A stretch of 6,057 nt of DNA from Gammaproteobacteria bacterium (GCA_028871235.1 JAGWNO010000121.1:1-6057); one strand, 5' to 3'. Positions 1-5,818 are shown, numbered from the stretch's first letter. Numbers and translations are program-made. Notes: generated by a model not told the origin, from the sequence alone.

Positions 1-253
1 ATTCCGGCGCCCGGAACACATCCACGATGTCCACCGGTGCCGGCAGATGGCGCAGATCCGGCCAGGTCTTTTCGCCCAGCAGCGTCTCCACGCCCGGCCG
101 CACCGGGATGATTTTGTATCCAAATCCCTGCATAGCGCGGGCGACGCCATGGCTGGGACGTGCCGGGTCCGGCGACAAGCCCACCACCGCGATGCTGCGG
201 GCTTTCACCAACAGCGCGCGGATGGCAGCGGCTGGCGGATTGGAGAACGGCAT
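1..253 (-). CDS. CoA-binding domain protein, YccU-like (partial, C-terminus off the window)
   Basis: Read on the minus strand from the ATG at 253-251, this gives 84 residues with no stop before the window edge. The start MPFSNPPAAAIRALL leads into a Rossmann-type nucleotide-binding fold: beta strand and glycine turn SIAVVGLSPDP (20-30), then RPSHGVARAMQGFGY (32-46), strand KIIPVRPG (47-54), LLGEKTWPDL (58-67) and PVDIVDVFRAPE (73-84). This order is typical of the small CoA_binding_2 (YccU) family, whose members are usually about 135-145 residues, so roughly 50-60 residues are missing. Family members bind CoA or a related nucleotide in the cytosol, but their role is largely unknown. A purine-rich GGGGA lies a few bases upstream of the start. 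The gene is divergent from ubiD, 64 bp away. Family assignment is fairly sure; function is not known. Confidence 0.85.
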   Translation of the reverse strand, partial: MPFSNPPAAAIRALLVKARSIAVVGLSPDPARPSHGVARAMQGFGYKIIPVRPGVETLLGEKTWPDLRHLPAPVDIVDVFRAPE

Positions 254-317
254 GGTTTCCCCGGCATTGGAACCGGCTCTCATTATATAGTGTCGGTCCC
301 CGTCCACGGTTTCCGTC
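254..317. promoter_or_regulatory. Divergent promoter region between the CoA-binding gene and ubiD
   Basis: These 64 bp are all that separates two divergent start codons, so promoters for both should lie here or reach into the coding ends. On the minus strand, 287-282 reads TATAAT, a perfect -10 hexamer about 30 bases before the CoA-binding start; no good -35 sits at 16-18 bp spacing. On the plus strand, TATAGT at 286-291 overlaps it and could serve ubiD, leaving a leader of only about 20 bases. No clear Shine-Dalgarno sequence precedes the ubiD ATG. The hexamers are seen directly; their use as promoters is inferred. Confidence 0.4.
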
Positions 318-1781
318 ATGAAATACCGCGACCTGCGCGATTTTCTCTCCCAGCTCGAAGCCCGCGGCGAACTGAAGCGCGTCGGCGCGCCGGTGGACCC
401 GTATCTGGAGATGACCGAAATCTGCGACCGCGTGCTCAAGCAGGGCGGGCCGGCGCTGCTGTTCGAGAAGCCCAAGGGCCACCGCATACCGGTGCTCGGC
501 AACCTGTTCGGCACGCCGCAGCGCGTGGCGCTCGGCATGGGCCAGGATTCCGTGGAGGCGCTGCGCGAGGTGGGCAAGCTGCTCGCCATGCTGCGGGAGC
601 CGGAGCCGCCGAAGGGCTTGAAGGATGCCTGGGCGAAGCTCGGCGTGTTCCGCCAGGTGTTCAACATGCCGCCCAGGGAAGTCAGCAAGGCCCCCTGCCA
701 GGAAAACCGCATGCAAGGCGCGGCGGTGGACCTGGACAAGTTTCCCATCCAGACCTGCTGGCCCGGCGATGCGGGACCGCTCATCACCTGGGGACTCACG
801 GTCACGCAGGGTCCGCACAAGCCACGCCAGAATCTCGGCATCTACCGCCAGCAGCTCATCGGCAAAAACCGGCTCATCATGCGCTGGCTTGCGCACCGCG
901 GCGGGGCACTGGATTTCCGCGACTGGCAGCAGGCGCATCCCGGCGAGCCGTTCCCGGTGGCGGTGGCGCTCGGCGCCGATCCGGCCACCATCCTCGGCGC
1001 GGTGACGCCGGTGCCGGACACGCTTTCCGAATATTCCTTCGCGGGATTGCTGCGCGGCGCGCGCACCGAAGTGGTGAAGTGCGTAACCAGCGATCTGATG
1101 GTGCCGGCCAGCGCCGAGATCGTGCTGGAGGGTTATATCCGCCCGGAGGACGTGGCGCCGGAAGGACCCTTCGGCGACCACACCGGCTATTACAATGAAG
1201 TGGAAAATTTCCCGGTGTTCACCGTCACCCACATCACCCACCGGGACGACCCGATCTACCATTCCACCTATACCGGCCGGCCGCCGGACGAGCCGGCGGT
1301 GCTGGGCGTGGCGCTCAACGAAGTGTTCGTGCCCATCCTGCAGAAGCAGTTCCCGGAAATCACGGATTTTTACCTGCCGCCGGAAGGCTGTTCGTACCGC
1401 ATCGCCTGCGTGAGCATGAAGAAGCAGTACCCGGGTCATGCCAAGCGCGTGATGTTCGGCATCTGGAGCTTCCTGCGGCAGTTCATGTATACCAAGTTCA
1501 TCATCGTCACCGACGATGACGTAAACGTGCGCGACTGGAAGGACGTGATCTGGGCTGTCGCCACCCGCATGGATCCGGCGCGGGACTGCACCATCGTCGA
1601 GAACACGCCCATCGACTACCTGGACTTCGCCGCGCCGGTTTCCGGGCTCGGCTCCAAGATCGGCTTCGATGCCACCGGCAAATGGCCGGGTGAGACCCAG
1701 CGCCAGTGGGGCCGGCCCATCGCCATGAGCGAGGCGGTGAAGCAGCGCGTGGACGCGCTGTGGAAGGATATGGGTTTCTAA
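318..1781 (+). CDS. ubiD: 4-hydroxy-3-polyprenylbenzoate decarboxylase UbiD
   Basis: UbiD removes the carboxyl group of 3-polyprenyl-4-hydroxybenzoate in ubiquinone biosynthesis, using prenylated FMN (made by UbiX) and a divalent metal. The 487 residues align with E. coli UbiD (about 497) with a constant offset of three. Metal and cofactor residues are visible: N172 and IYR 175-177, RWL 189-191, RG 194-195, E238 in the PDTLSEYSFAGLL segment, and the proposed catalytic acid D287 in FGDHTGYY. Other family hallmarks are YTGRPPDEPAVLG (318-330), VFVPILQKQFPE (336-347), KQYPGHAKRVM (369-379), MDPARD (418-423) and ENTPIDYLDFA (428-438). The ATG at 318 matches the internal Met of the E. coli start (MDAMKY), and no better start exists, although the Shine-Dalgarno signal is poor. 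No ubiX or other ubi gene is adjacent. The protein looks intact and active. Confidence 0.97.
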   Translation: MKYRDLRDFLSQLEARGELKRVGAPVDPYLEMTEICDRVLKQGGPALLFEKPKGHRIPVLGNLFGTPQRVALGMGQDSVEALREVGKLLAMLREPEPPKGLKDAWAKLGVFRQVFNMPPREVSKAPCQENRMQGAAVDLDKFPIQTCWPGDAGPLITWGLTVTQGPHKPRQNLGIYRQQLIGKNRLIMRWLAHRGGALDFRDWQQAHPGEPFPVAVALGADPATILGAVTPVPDTLSEYSFAGLLRGARTEVVKCVTSDLMVPASAEIVLEGYIRPEDVAPEGPFGDHTGYYNEVENFPVFTVTHITHRDDPIYHSTYTGRPPDEPAVLGVALNEVFVPILQKQFPEITDFYLPPEGCSYRIACVSMKKQYPGHAKRVMFGIWSFLRQFMYTKFIIVTDDDVNVRDWKDVIWAVATRMDPARDCTIVENTPIDYLDFAAPVSGLGSKIGFDATGKWPGETQRQWGRPIAMSEAVKQRVDALWKDMGF

Positions 1782-1869
1782 TTCAGGCGCGTGCATCCGC
1801 TTCTCGCGTGCTTGCCGGCCTGGTCTGTTCTTCTTTGTAACCCTCTTTGATGCCGCCGGGCACTGGACT

Positions 1870-1885
1870 GGGCTAGGAATAGCCC
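1870..1885. other. Hairpin with GGAA loop downstream of ubiD
   Basis: GGGCTA (1870-1875) and TAGCCC (1880-1885) pair perfectly around a GGAA loop, which fits the GNRA tetraloop class if transcribed. It lies 88 bases after the ubiD stop and has no T-run behind it, so it is not a standard intrinsic terminator. It appears to mark the left edge of the hairpin-rich element that follows. An alternative pairing uses GCCCGC (1882-1887) with GCGGGC (1911-1916). Confidence 0.45.
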
Positions 1886-2100
1886 GCAGGGGCGGGAAGC
1901 GCTGCTGCGAGCGGGCGCACAGGGAGGGGCGCCCCGGGCTTTTCCGCGAAGCAGGATGCGGAGCGGGAAAGGCCTCTCGGCCGGATTCCGCGGTGAGGCA
2001 AGGGCGCAGGGGACCGCCGCAGACGGCGGCGTCCGGGGGCGCGTTTCTTTTCGTCCATTTGTGCGCCCAAAGAAAATGGACGCGTCGCGCGCGGGCGAAA
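1870..2100. repeat. Probable dispersed, hairpin-rich intergenic repeat element
   Basis: This stretch fills most of the 445-bp gap between ubiD and the ATPase gene and consists of successive inverted repeats: the hairpin at 1870-1885; the palindrome GGGGCGCCCC at 1926-1935; an imperfect pairing of CTTTTCCGC with GCGGGAAAG between about 1940 and 1970; CCGCCG/CGGCGG around CAGA at 2014-2029; and a 9-bp stem CGTCCATTT/AAATGGACG (2052-2060 with 2074-2082). TTTCTTT and AAAGAAA (2044-2050, 2069-2075) offer a competing pairing in the last part. From memory, elements of this style, with a TTTCTTT...AAAGAAA core followed by GGGCGAAAC, recur between genes in GC-rich gammaproteobacteria and are often miscalled as short hypothetical proteins. 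Only one copy is in this window, so repetition itself is inferred. The rest of the gap (1782-1869 and 2101-2150) shows nothing I can name. Confidence 0.5.
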
Positions 2101-2161
2101 CCCCGCTCAAATCATGTCCTTTGCGGCATGGTGCGCATGCGCCATTACTCCTGCCTCCGTC

Positions 2162-2222
2162 TATACTGAATGCAGCGAAAAGGGCGGCAGAACCACAAAT
2201 AAACACAGACGACTTGAGGAGG
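2162..2222 (+). promoter_or_regulatory. Candidate -10 and strong ribosome binding site for the ParA-like gene
   Basis: TATACT at 2162-2167 is a good -10 hexamer in a short, less GC-rich stretch just after the hairpin-rich element. No convincing -35 lies 16-18 bp upstream. GAGGAGG at 2216-2222 is a near-perfect Shine-Dalgarno sequence, with four bases before the ATG at 2227. The ribosome site fixes the start firmly; the promoter call is tentative. Confidence 0.5.
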
Positions 2223-2226
2223 CTCC

Positions 2227-2868
2227 ATGCGCACGATCATGGTGATTAATGCCAAGGGCGGTTGCGGCAAATCCACACTGTCCACCAACATCGCCGCCTA
2301 TTTCGCCACCCACTGGGAAGGGACCGTGACCCTGGCGGACTACGACCCGCAGGCTTCGAGCCTGGACTGGCTCGCCAAGCGCCCGCCGGAGCGCGACAGG
2401 ATCCACGGGCTCGACGCCCATGAGGAGGGCTTGCGGCACCTGGACCGCAACACCGAATTCCTCATCATCGACGCGCCCGCCCGCTCCCACGGCACCGAAC
2501 TCACACAGCTGGTGCGCCACGCGGAGACCATCGTGGTACCGGTACTGCCGTCGCCCATCGACATCAACGCCGCCAGCAGATTCATCCAGGAACTTCTGGA
2601 TGTGGGCAAGGTGGAGCGCCGGGAAGTAAAGGTGGCCGCGGTCGCCAACCGGGTGCGCGAGAACCTGCTCATATTCGGCGAGCTGGAGCAATTCCTCGAG
2701 AAGATCAAGGTACCGTTCATCGCCAGGCTGCGTGATGCGCAGAACTACATCCGTGCCTATTCCCGCGGCCTCGGCGTGCATGAGCTGCCGGAATACCTCG
2801 CCTATCCGGACTGGGAGCAGTGGGAACCGCTGGTGAAATGGCTGGAGAGCAGGCGAAGTCAGCCCTAA
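2227..2868 (+). CDS. Orphan ParA/MinD-family P-loop ATPase
   Basis: This 213-residue protein is a single-domain ATPase of the ParA/MinD (SIMIBI) class. The deviant Walker A motif KGGCGKST (10-17) carries both the signature lysine K10 and the P-loop lysine K15. Walker A' is ADYDPQASSLDW (37-48) with D38 and D40, and Walker B is FLIIDAPA (78-85) with D82. It lacks the N-terminal DNA-binding extension of larger plasmid ParA proteins. The short form and the DPQ-x-SxxW pattern resemble the VirC1/PpfA/ParC-like group, which positions cell components as well as DNA. Such ATPases dimerise on ATP and bind DNA or membrane as moving carriers. No parB, centromere-like repeat array, minCE or chemotaxis gene is adjacent, so its cargo cannot be told. 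The start is set by a strong ribosome site. Family is certain; role is unknown. Confidence 0.92.
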   Translation: MRTIMVINAKGGCGKSTLSTNIAAYFATHWEGTVTLADYDPQASSLDWLAKRPPERDRIHGLDAHEEGLRHLDRNTEFLIIDAPARSHGTELTQLVRHAETIVVPVLPSPIDINAASRFIQELLDVGKVERREVKVAAVANRVRENLLIFGELEQFLEKIKVPFIARLRDAQNYIRAYSRGLGVHELPEYLAYPDWEQWEPLVKWLESRRSQP

Positions 2869-2965
2869 AAAGGGGGTGTAAGGAAGTTTGTGTGAACGAT
2901 AATCCGACAGGATGCTGCTGAGTTATGAGGAGTCACGATGACCGCGAGAAGTGAATAGGGTTATA
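2869..2965. other. Convergent intergenic gap with two overlapping tiny ORFs
   Basis: This gap separates two converging genes. On the plus strand, GAGGAG (2927-2932) sits five bases before an ATG at 2938 that opens only MTARSE before TAG (2956-2958). An overlapping ATG at 2925 gives a nine-residue ORF ending at 2954. No plus-strand gene follows for over 600 bp, so a leader peptide is unlikely; a relic gene start or chance are both possible. Past about 2958 the sequence is distinctly AT-rich. I see no hairpin with a T-run that would act as a terminator for the ATPase gene; the CCCT/AGGG stem at its stop codon is only four base pairs. Confidence 0.3.
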
Positions 2966-3496
2966 TTATTTATCAATTTTTTGTTCAAATCCCTGCGCCA
3001 TTTGGAACCAATGAACTTGGTCCTGCGAATACTCCTGGCGGAACTCGATAGTGTCTGGCGTCATGAAAATATTCAACACCCGGAAGTAGCTGGTCTTGCC
3101 TTTCTCTGTGACTTTCCAGGGAAACGTCCAGACATTACCCTTGATAATCAGCTTGCCTGACTGGACGTTGCCACTCCCGGCGATGATGGGGTAGGTGGCA
3201 TACGTATCGTCCTTGGCGTCGTAGGTGAACACGATCAGCGCTTTGGAATCGCCATTCACAAGTTGGTCGCAGGCATAATAGCCTGCGCTGCGCCAGCAAT
3301 CGTTGCGCAGTGTGGCGGATTCCTTGCCCGCCTTGCTGAATGGAGTGGCGAAATGCTCAGTCCCGGTTTTCCAGGTACCCGCATAAGCCGCGATCTTGTC
3401 GAGGCCGCCGCCCGCAGCCGGCTGGCCGTTTGTGGCAGCCGCCGCGCTACTGCCCAATACCAGACCGGACAAAAGCGGGATGATGAATTTTCGCAT
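2966..3496 (-). CDS. Exported protein of unknown function, possibly lipocalin-like
   Basis: I do not recognise this 176-residue protein with confidence. It begins with a clear Sec signal peptide: RK, the hydrophobic run FIIPLLSGLVLGSS (4-17), then an alanine-rich SAAAAT where signal peptidase I would cut near residues 20-22. A low-complexity linker with GQPAAGGG follows. The mature part has alternating strand-like segments and a GTW motif (40-42), as in small beta-barrel proteins such as lipocalin-like or DUF1579-type families. It has exactly two mature cysteines, C67 and C76, spaced to form a periplasmic disulfide. It ends in a charged tail, KIDK. GGAG lies nine bases before the ATG. It converges on the ATPase gene and diverges from the NADP-binding gene. 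Export is well supported; the fold is a guess. Its 3' end is AT-richer than the neighbouring genes. Confidence 0.8.
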   Translation of the reverse strand: MRKFIIPLLSGLVLGSSAAAATNGQPAAGGGLDKIAAYAGTWKTGTEHFATPFSKAGKESATLRNDCWRSAGYYACDQLVNGDSKALIVFTYDAKDDTYATYPIIAGSGNVQSGKLIIKGNVWTFPWKVTEKGKTSYFRVLNIFMTPDTIEFRQEYSQDQVHWFQMAQGFEQKIDK

Positions 3497-3578
3497 GCCG
3501 TATTACTCCGTGCTCCTGGAACTGGCATAGGATAATACGGTCGCTGGAATCTTGTCCGCGGCGCAGCAGGAGAAATCC
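3497..3578. promoter_or_regulatory. Divergent promoter region with overlapping -10 hexamers
   Basis: This 82-bp region separates the exported-protein gene (minus) from the NADP-binding gene (plus). GATAAT at 3531-3536 on the plus strand and TATTAT at 3537-3532 on the minus strand are both one mismatch from the -10 consensus and occupy nearly the same bases, so the two promoters could exclude each other. A CGGACA -35-like hexamer for the minus promoter (3558-3553) is only 15 bp away; the plus one has no clear -35. AGGAG at 3568-3572, six bases before the ATG at 3579, is a strong ribosome site that fixes the plus-strand start. Confidence 0.4.
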
Positions 3579-4220
3579 ATGAAAGTCGGCATTCTCGGTT
3601 CGGGTGATGTGGGGCAGGTGCTCGGTTCCGCCTTTGCCACCCTCGGGCATGAAGTGAAGATGGGCACGCGCGATCCCGGGCAGGAGAGAGTCAAGGCCTG
3701 GGTGAAGAAGAACGGCGCCAGGGTTTCCGCGGGCAGCTTCGCCGAGGCTGCCAGGTTCTGTGAAGTGGCAGTGCTCGCCACCGGCTGGCCGGGGACGGAG
3801 AACGCCATCACTTTGGCCGGACCGGACCATCTGGCGGGCAAGGTGGTGATCGATGTCACCAATCCGCTGGATTTCTCCAGCGGCGCGCCGCGGCTGGCGG
3901 TGGGGCATGCCGATTCCGGTGGGGAACGCGTGCAGCGCTGGTTGCCGAAGGGGCGGGTGGTGAAAGCCTTCAACACGGTGGGCAACCCGCACATGTTCCG
4001 GCCAAACTTTCCGGGCGGCCCGCCGGACATGTTCATCTGCGGCAATGACAAGTCAGCCAAGGAAAAGGTGACCGCGATCCTCAAGGATTTCGGCTGGAGC
4101 GTGATTGATTTCGGCGGCATCGAGGGGGCTCGCTACCTGGAGCCGCTCGCCATGGTGTGGATCCTGCATTATTTTCACACCAAGACCGGCGACCACGCCT
4201 TCAAACTGCTGAGGAAATAA
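3579..4220 (+). CDS. NADP-binding reductase-like protein, F420-oxidoreductase family
   Basis: The 213-residue protein has a full N-terminal Rossmann fold: GSGDVG (7-12) as the GxGxxG loop, then GTRDP (29-33), where T30-R31 would hold the 2'-phosphate of NADP. Family signatures follow: VAVLATGW (63-70), KVVIDVTNPLDFSSG (88-102), VVKAFNTVG (127-135), MFICGND (151-157) and the C-terminal FGGIEGARYLEPLAMVWI (178-195). This matches the NADPH-dependent F420 reductase-like domain also found in many bacteria that do not make F420, where the true substrate is usually unknown. The ATG at 3579 is preferred over the in-frame TTG at 3552 because AGGAG lies six bases before it and the fold begins at once with MKVGILGSG. 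It stands alone on its strand and no F420 gene is nearby. Family is secure; substrate is unknown. Confidence 0.88.
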   Translation: MKVGILGSGDVGQVLGSAFATLGHEVKMGTRDPGQERVKAWVKKNGARVSAGSFAEAARFCEVAVLATGWPGTENAITLAGPDHLAGKVVIDVTNPLDFSSGAPRLAVGHADSGGERVQRWLPKGRVVKAFNTVGNPHMFRPNFPGGPPDMFICGNDKSAKEKVTAILKDFGWSVIDFGGIEGARYLEPLAMVWILHYFHTKTGDHAFKLLRK

Positions 4221-4397
4221 CGAACCGTCGGAACTGGATCAGGGCCGCGGTTGTGTCGCAATCACGCCCGGTGAGATCGCGGTCACGCGGACAAGGCCCG
4301 TGAACACGGCCTGATCTATGGATTCGGAACATTTGGGGAGATTAGTGACGATATGGCCGCCGTCCGACGACCATGGCAGTCTGACCCTGCAACGTGA
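4221..4397. repeat. Inverted repeat in a convergent intergenic gap
   Basis: GATCAGGGCCG (4237-4247) and CGGCCTGATC (4307-4316) are inverted copies differing by one extra G, separated by 59 bases. The 177-bp gap lies between two converging genes, so a long stem could help end transcription from either side, but there is no adjacent T-run on either strand. The spacer contains repeated GATCGCGGTCACG-like words without a clear fold. I see no coding region or promoter here. Confidence 0.35.
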
Positions 4398-5726
4398 TCA
4401 TCCGGCGACTTTTTCAGTGACGGCTACCGTATTCAGTTTCTCGCCAAGCGGTTTGTCGGATTGCGTCAGGAAATCTTCCGCCAATGCCCAGTAGACCGGT
4501 TTGCGGCACACCAGTTTCGATGTACCGAGCGCGATAAATGCCGCCAACATGATGGGGAACACCATGCTGTGGTCGTTCACCATCTCCATGACGATGACCG
4601 AAGCGGTGAGCGGCGTCTGCACCACGCCGGTGAAATAGCCCACCATGCCGAGCAGCACCACCGCACCCACCGGCGCGTAGGGCATGAGCGGCGCCAGATC
4701 CGCGCCGAGGCCGGCGCCGGCGGACAGCGAAGGCGAGAAGATGCCGCCGGGGATGCCGCTGTAATAGGAGACCAGCGTCGCCAGCATCTTGTAGAACGGG
4801 AAACCGGCGCTCAAGTGCGCATCGCCCACCAGCACGTGACGCGCCTGAACATAACCGGTGCCGTAGGAAGCGCCGTGCGACAACAGGCCGAGCAACGCGA
4901 TGGTCAGACCACAGGCGGCGGCGATCGCCCACCAGTATTTTCCAAACAACGGGCCCAAGCGCCGCATGCCGCTGACGAGCAAGCGGCTGAAGCCGCCGCC
5001 CAGCAGGCCGCCGGCCACGCCGCAGACGGGCACCGCGATCCAGTCGTGGAGATGCGTGAAACTGGCGTTGCTCTCGCCGAAATAGGTGTAGTTGCCGAGC
5101 ACGCCCATGGCCACGATGCCGGCGATGATCACCGCCAGCAGCAACATGCCGGTGGCCTTCTCTTCATAGAAACGCGCCATCTCCTCGATGGCGAAGATGA
5201 TGCCGGCGATGGGGGTGTTGAAGGCAGCGGCGATGCCGGCCGCGCCGCCGGCCGTTATCAGGCCGTGGCGCAGGTAGTGCGGCGGGAAACGCGTAAAGCG
5301 GCCCAATGAATACATCACCGAAGCACCGATGTGCACCGTCGGGCCCTCGCGGCCGATGGAGGCGCCGCCGAGGAAGCCCAGCAACGTCATCAGGACCTTG
5401 CCCGCCGCGATGCGCAGTGACAGCACCTTGTGACGCAGGCTGTCGTCCTCGGTGCGCAGTGCGGCGATGGCCTGGGGGATGCCGCTGCCCTGGGTGCCGG
5501 GGAACACACGGCGCGTCAGGAACACCACCACCACCAGCACCAGCGGCGACAGCAGCAGACTCCACCAGCGGGAATGACCCATGAGCCGGTCGTGCAGGGC
5601 CATCATCCAGTTGCTGGCCAGGGTGAAACCGGCGGCGATGGCGCCCACCGCGAAAGCACCGGACCAGAAGATTAATCGCGTCTTCCAGTCACGGACGGAG
5701 AGATAACCCAATAACCGGCGCGGCAT
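4398..5726 (-). CDS. clcA: CLC-family chloride/proton antiporter
   Basis: This 442-residue inner-membrane protein has all the CLC signatures. GSGIP (80-84) and GIFSP (328-332) supply the central anion site with Y412 in RKPVYWAL, equivalent to Tyr445 of E. coli ClcA. GREGP (125-129) carries the external gating glutamate E127. The EE pair at 181-182 includes E182, equivalent to the internal proton glutamate Glu203, which favours a 2 Cl-/H+ exchanger over a passive channel. Many hydrophobic helices span the length, for example 17-37, 58-70, 194-210, 266-282 and 353-367. There are no C-terminal CBS domains, as in E. coli ClcA (about 473 residues). The ATG at 5726 is the first usable start after an in-frame TAG about 57 bases upstream, but it has no good Shine-Dalgarno sequence. 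In E. coli, ClcA aids extreme acid resistance; that role here is inferred. The gene symbol is by homology. Confidence 0.93.
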   Translation of the reverse strand: MPRRLLGYLSVRDWKTRLIFWSGAFAVGAIAAGFTLASNWMMALHDRLMGHSRWWSLLLSPLVLVVVVFLTRRVFPGTQGSGIPQAIAALRTEDDSLRHKVLSLRIAAGKVLMTLLGFLGGASIGREGPTVHIGASVMYSLGRFTRFPPHYLRHGLITAGGAAGIAAAFNTPIAGIIFAIEEMARFYEEKATGMLLLAVIIAGIVAMGVLGNYTYFGESNASFTHLHDWIAVPVCGVAGGLLGGGFSRLLVSGMRRLGPLFGKYWWAIAAACGLTIALLGLLSHGASYGTGYVQARHVLVGDAHLSAGFPFYKMLATLVSYYSGIPGGIFSPSLSAGAGLGADLAPLMPYAPVGAVVLLGMVGYFTGVVQTPLTASVIVMEMVNDHSMVFPIMLAAFIALGTSKLVCRKPVYWALAEDFLTQSDKPLGEKLNTVAVTEKVAG

Positions 5727-5818
5727 GTGACGATCTTTGAAGCAGACCTGTTCTGGAGCAATATCTGTCAGACAGCTATTCTACAGCGCTGCCGGCATAT
5801 ACGCTTCACCGATCGTCC
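5727..5818. promoter_or_regulatory. Divergent promoter region with a perfect 11-bp palindrome
   Basis: This 92-bp region lies between the antiporter gene (minus) and the lipoprotein gene (plus). CTGTCAGACAG at 5765-5775 is a perfect inverted repeat around a central A, a plausible dimeric repressor or activator site. Directly beside it, the minus strand reads TAGAAT (5783-5778), a -10 hexamer with one mismatch that would start the antiporter transcript close to or within the palindrome. CAGCGCTG (5784-5791) is a second, shorter palindrome. On the plus strand, TATACG at 5798-5803 is a weak -10. No -35 is convincing for either gene. The palindromes are seen; operator function is inferred. Confidence 0.4.

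Noticed and set aside
47..1198. A 383-codon plus-strand open frame across the start of ubiD
   Set aside because: It overlaps ubiD and the divergent CoA-binding gene in another frame and is rich in Arg, Ala, Gly and His with no domain. It is a shadow of GC-rich codon use.
1862..1885. Intrinsic terminator after ubiD
   Set aside because: The hairpin is only six base pairs and is not followed by a T-run on the plus strand.
1778..2249. Open frames on both strands between ubiD and the ATPase gene as possible small proteins
   Set aside because: They cover a chain of inverted repeats, are Arg/Pro/Ala-rich, and coexist in several frames, which suits a structured repeat better than a protein.
2161..2781. 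A 206-codon minus-strand open frame antisense to the ParA-like gene
   Set aside because: It is the complement of a well-supported ATPase gene and shows no recognisable domain or suitable start signal.
2227..2868. The ParA-like gene as a sign of an integrated plasmid or conjugative element
   Set aside because: There is no ParB, replication, integrase, transfer gene or attachment repeat in the window, and both flanks look like ordinary chromosome genes.
3552..3578. Upstream TTG start for the NADP-binding gene
   Set aside because: The ATG at 3579 has AGGAG six bases before it and leads straight into the first beta strand; the extra nine residues would contain that ribosome site.
3447..4120. 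Two long minus-strand open frames (3447-3992 and 3503-4120) antisense to the NADP-binding gene
   Set aside because: The plus strand carries clear Rossmann motifs and a strong ribosome site; the antisense frames have none.
4461..5309. A 282-codon plus-strand open frame antisense to the antiporter gene
   Set aside because: Its His/Gln/Arg/Ala-rich translation has no motif, while the opposite strand encodes an unmistakable CLC protein.
5765..5786. A LexA (SOS) box in the antiporter/lipoprotein intergenic region
   Set aside because: CTGT and ACAG are present, but their spacings are 3 and 14 bases, not the required 8.
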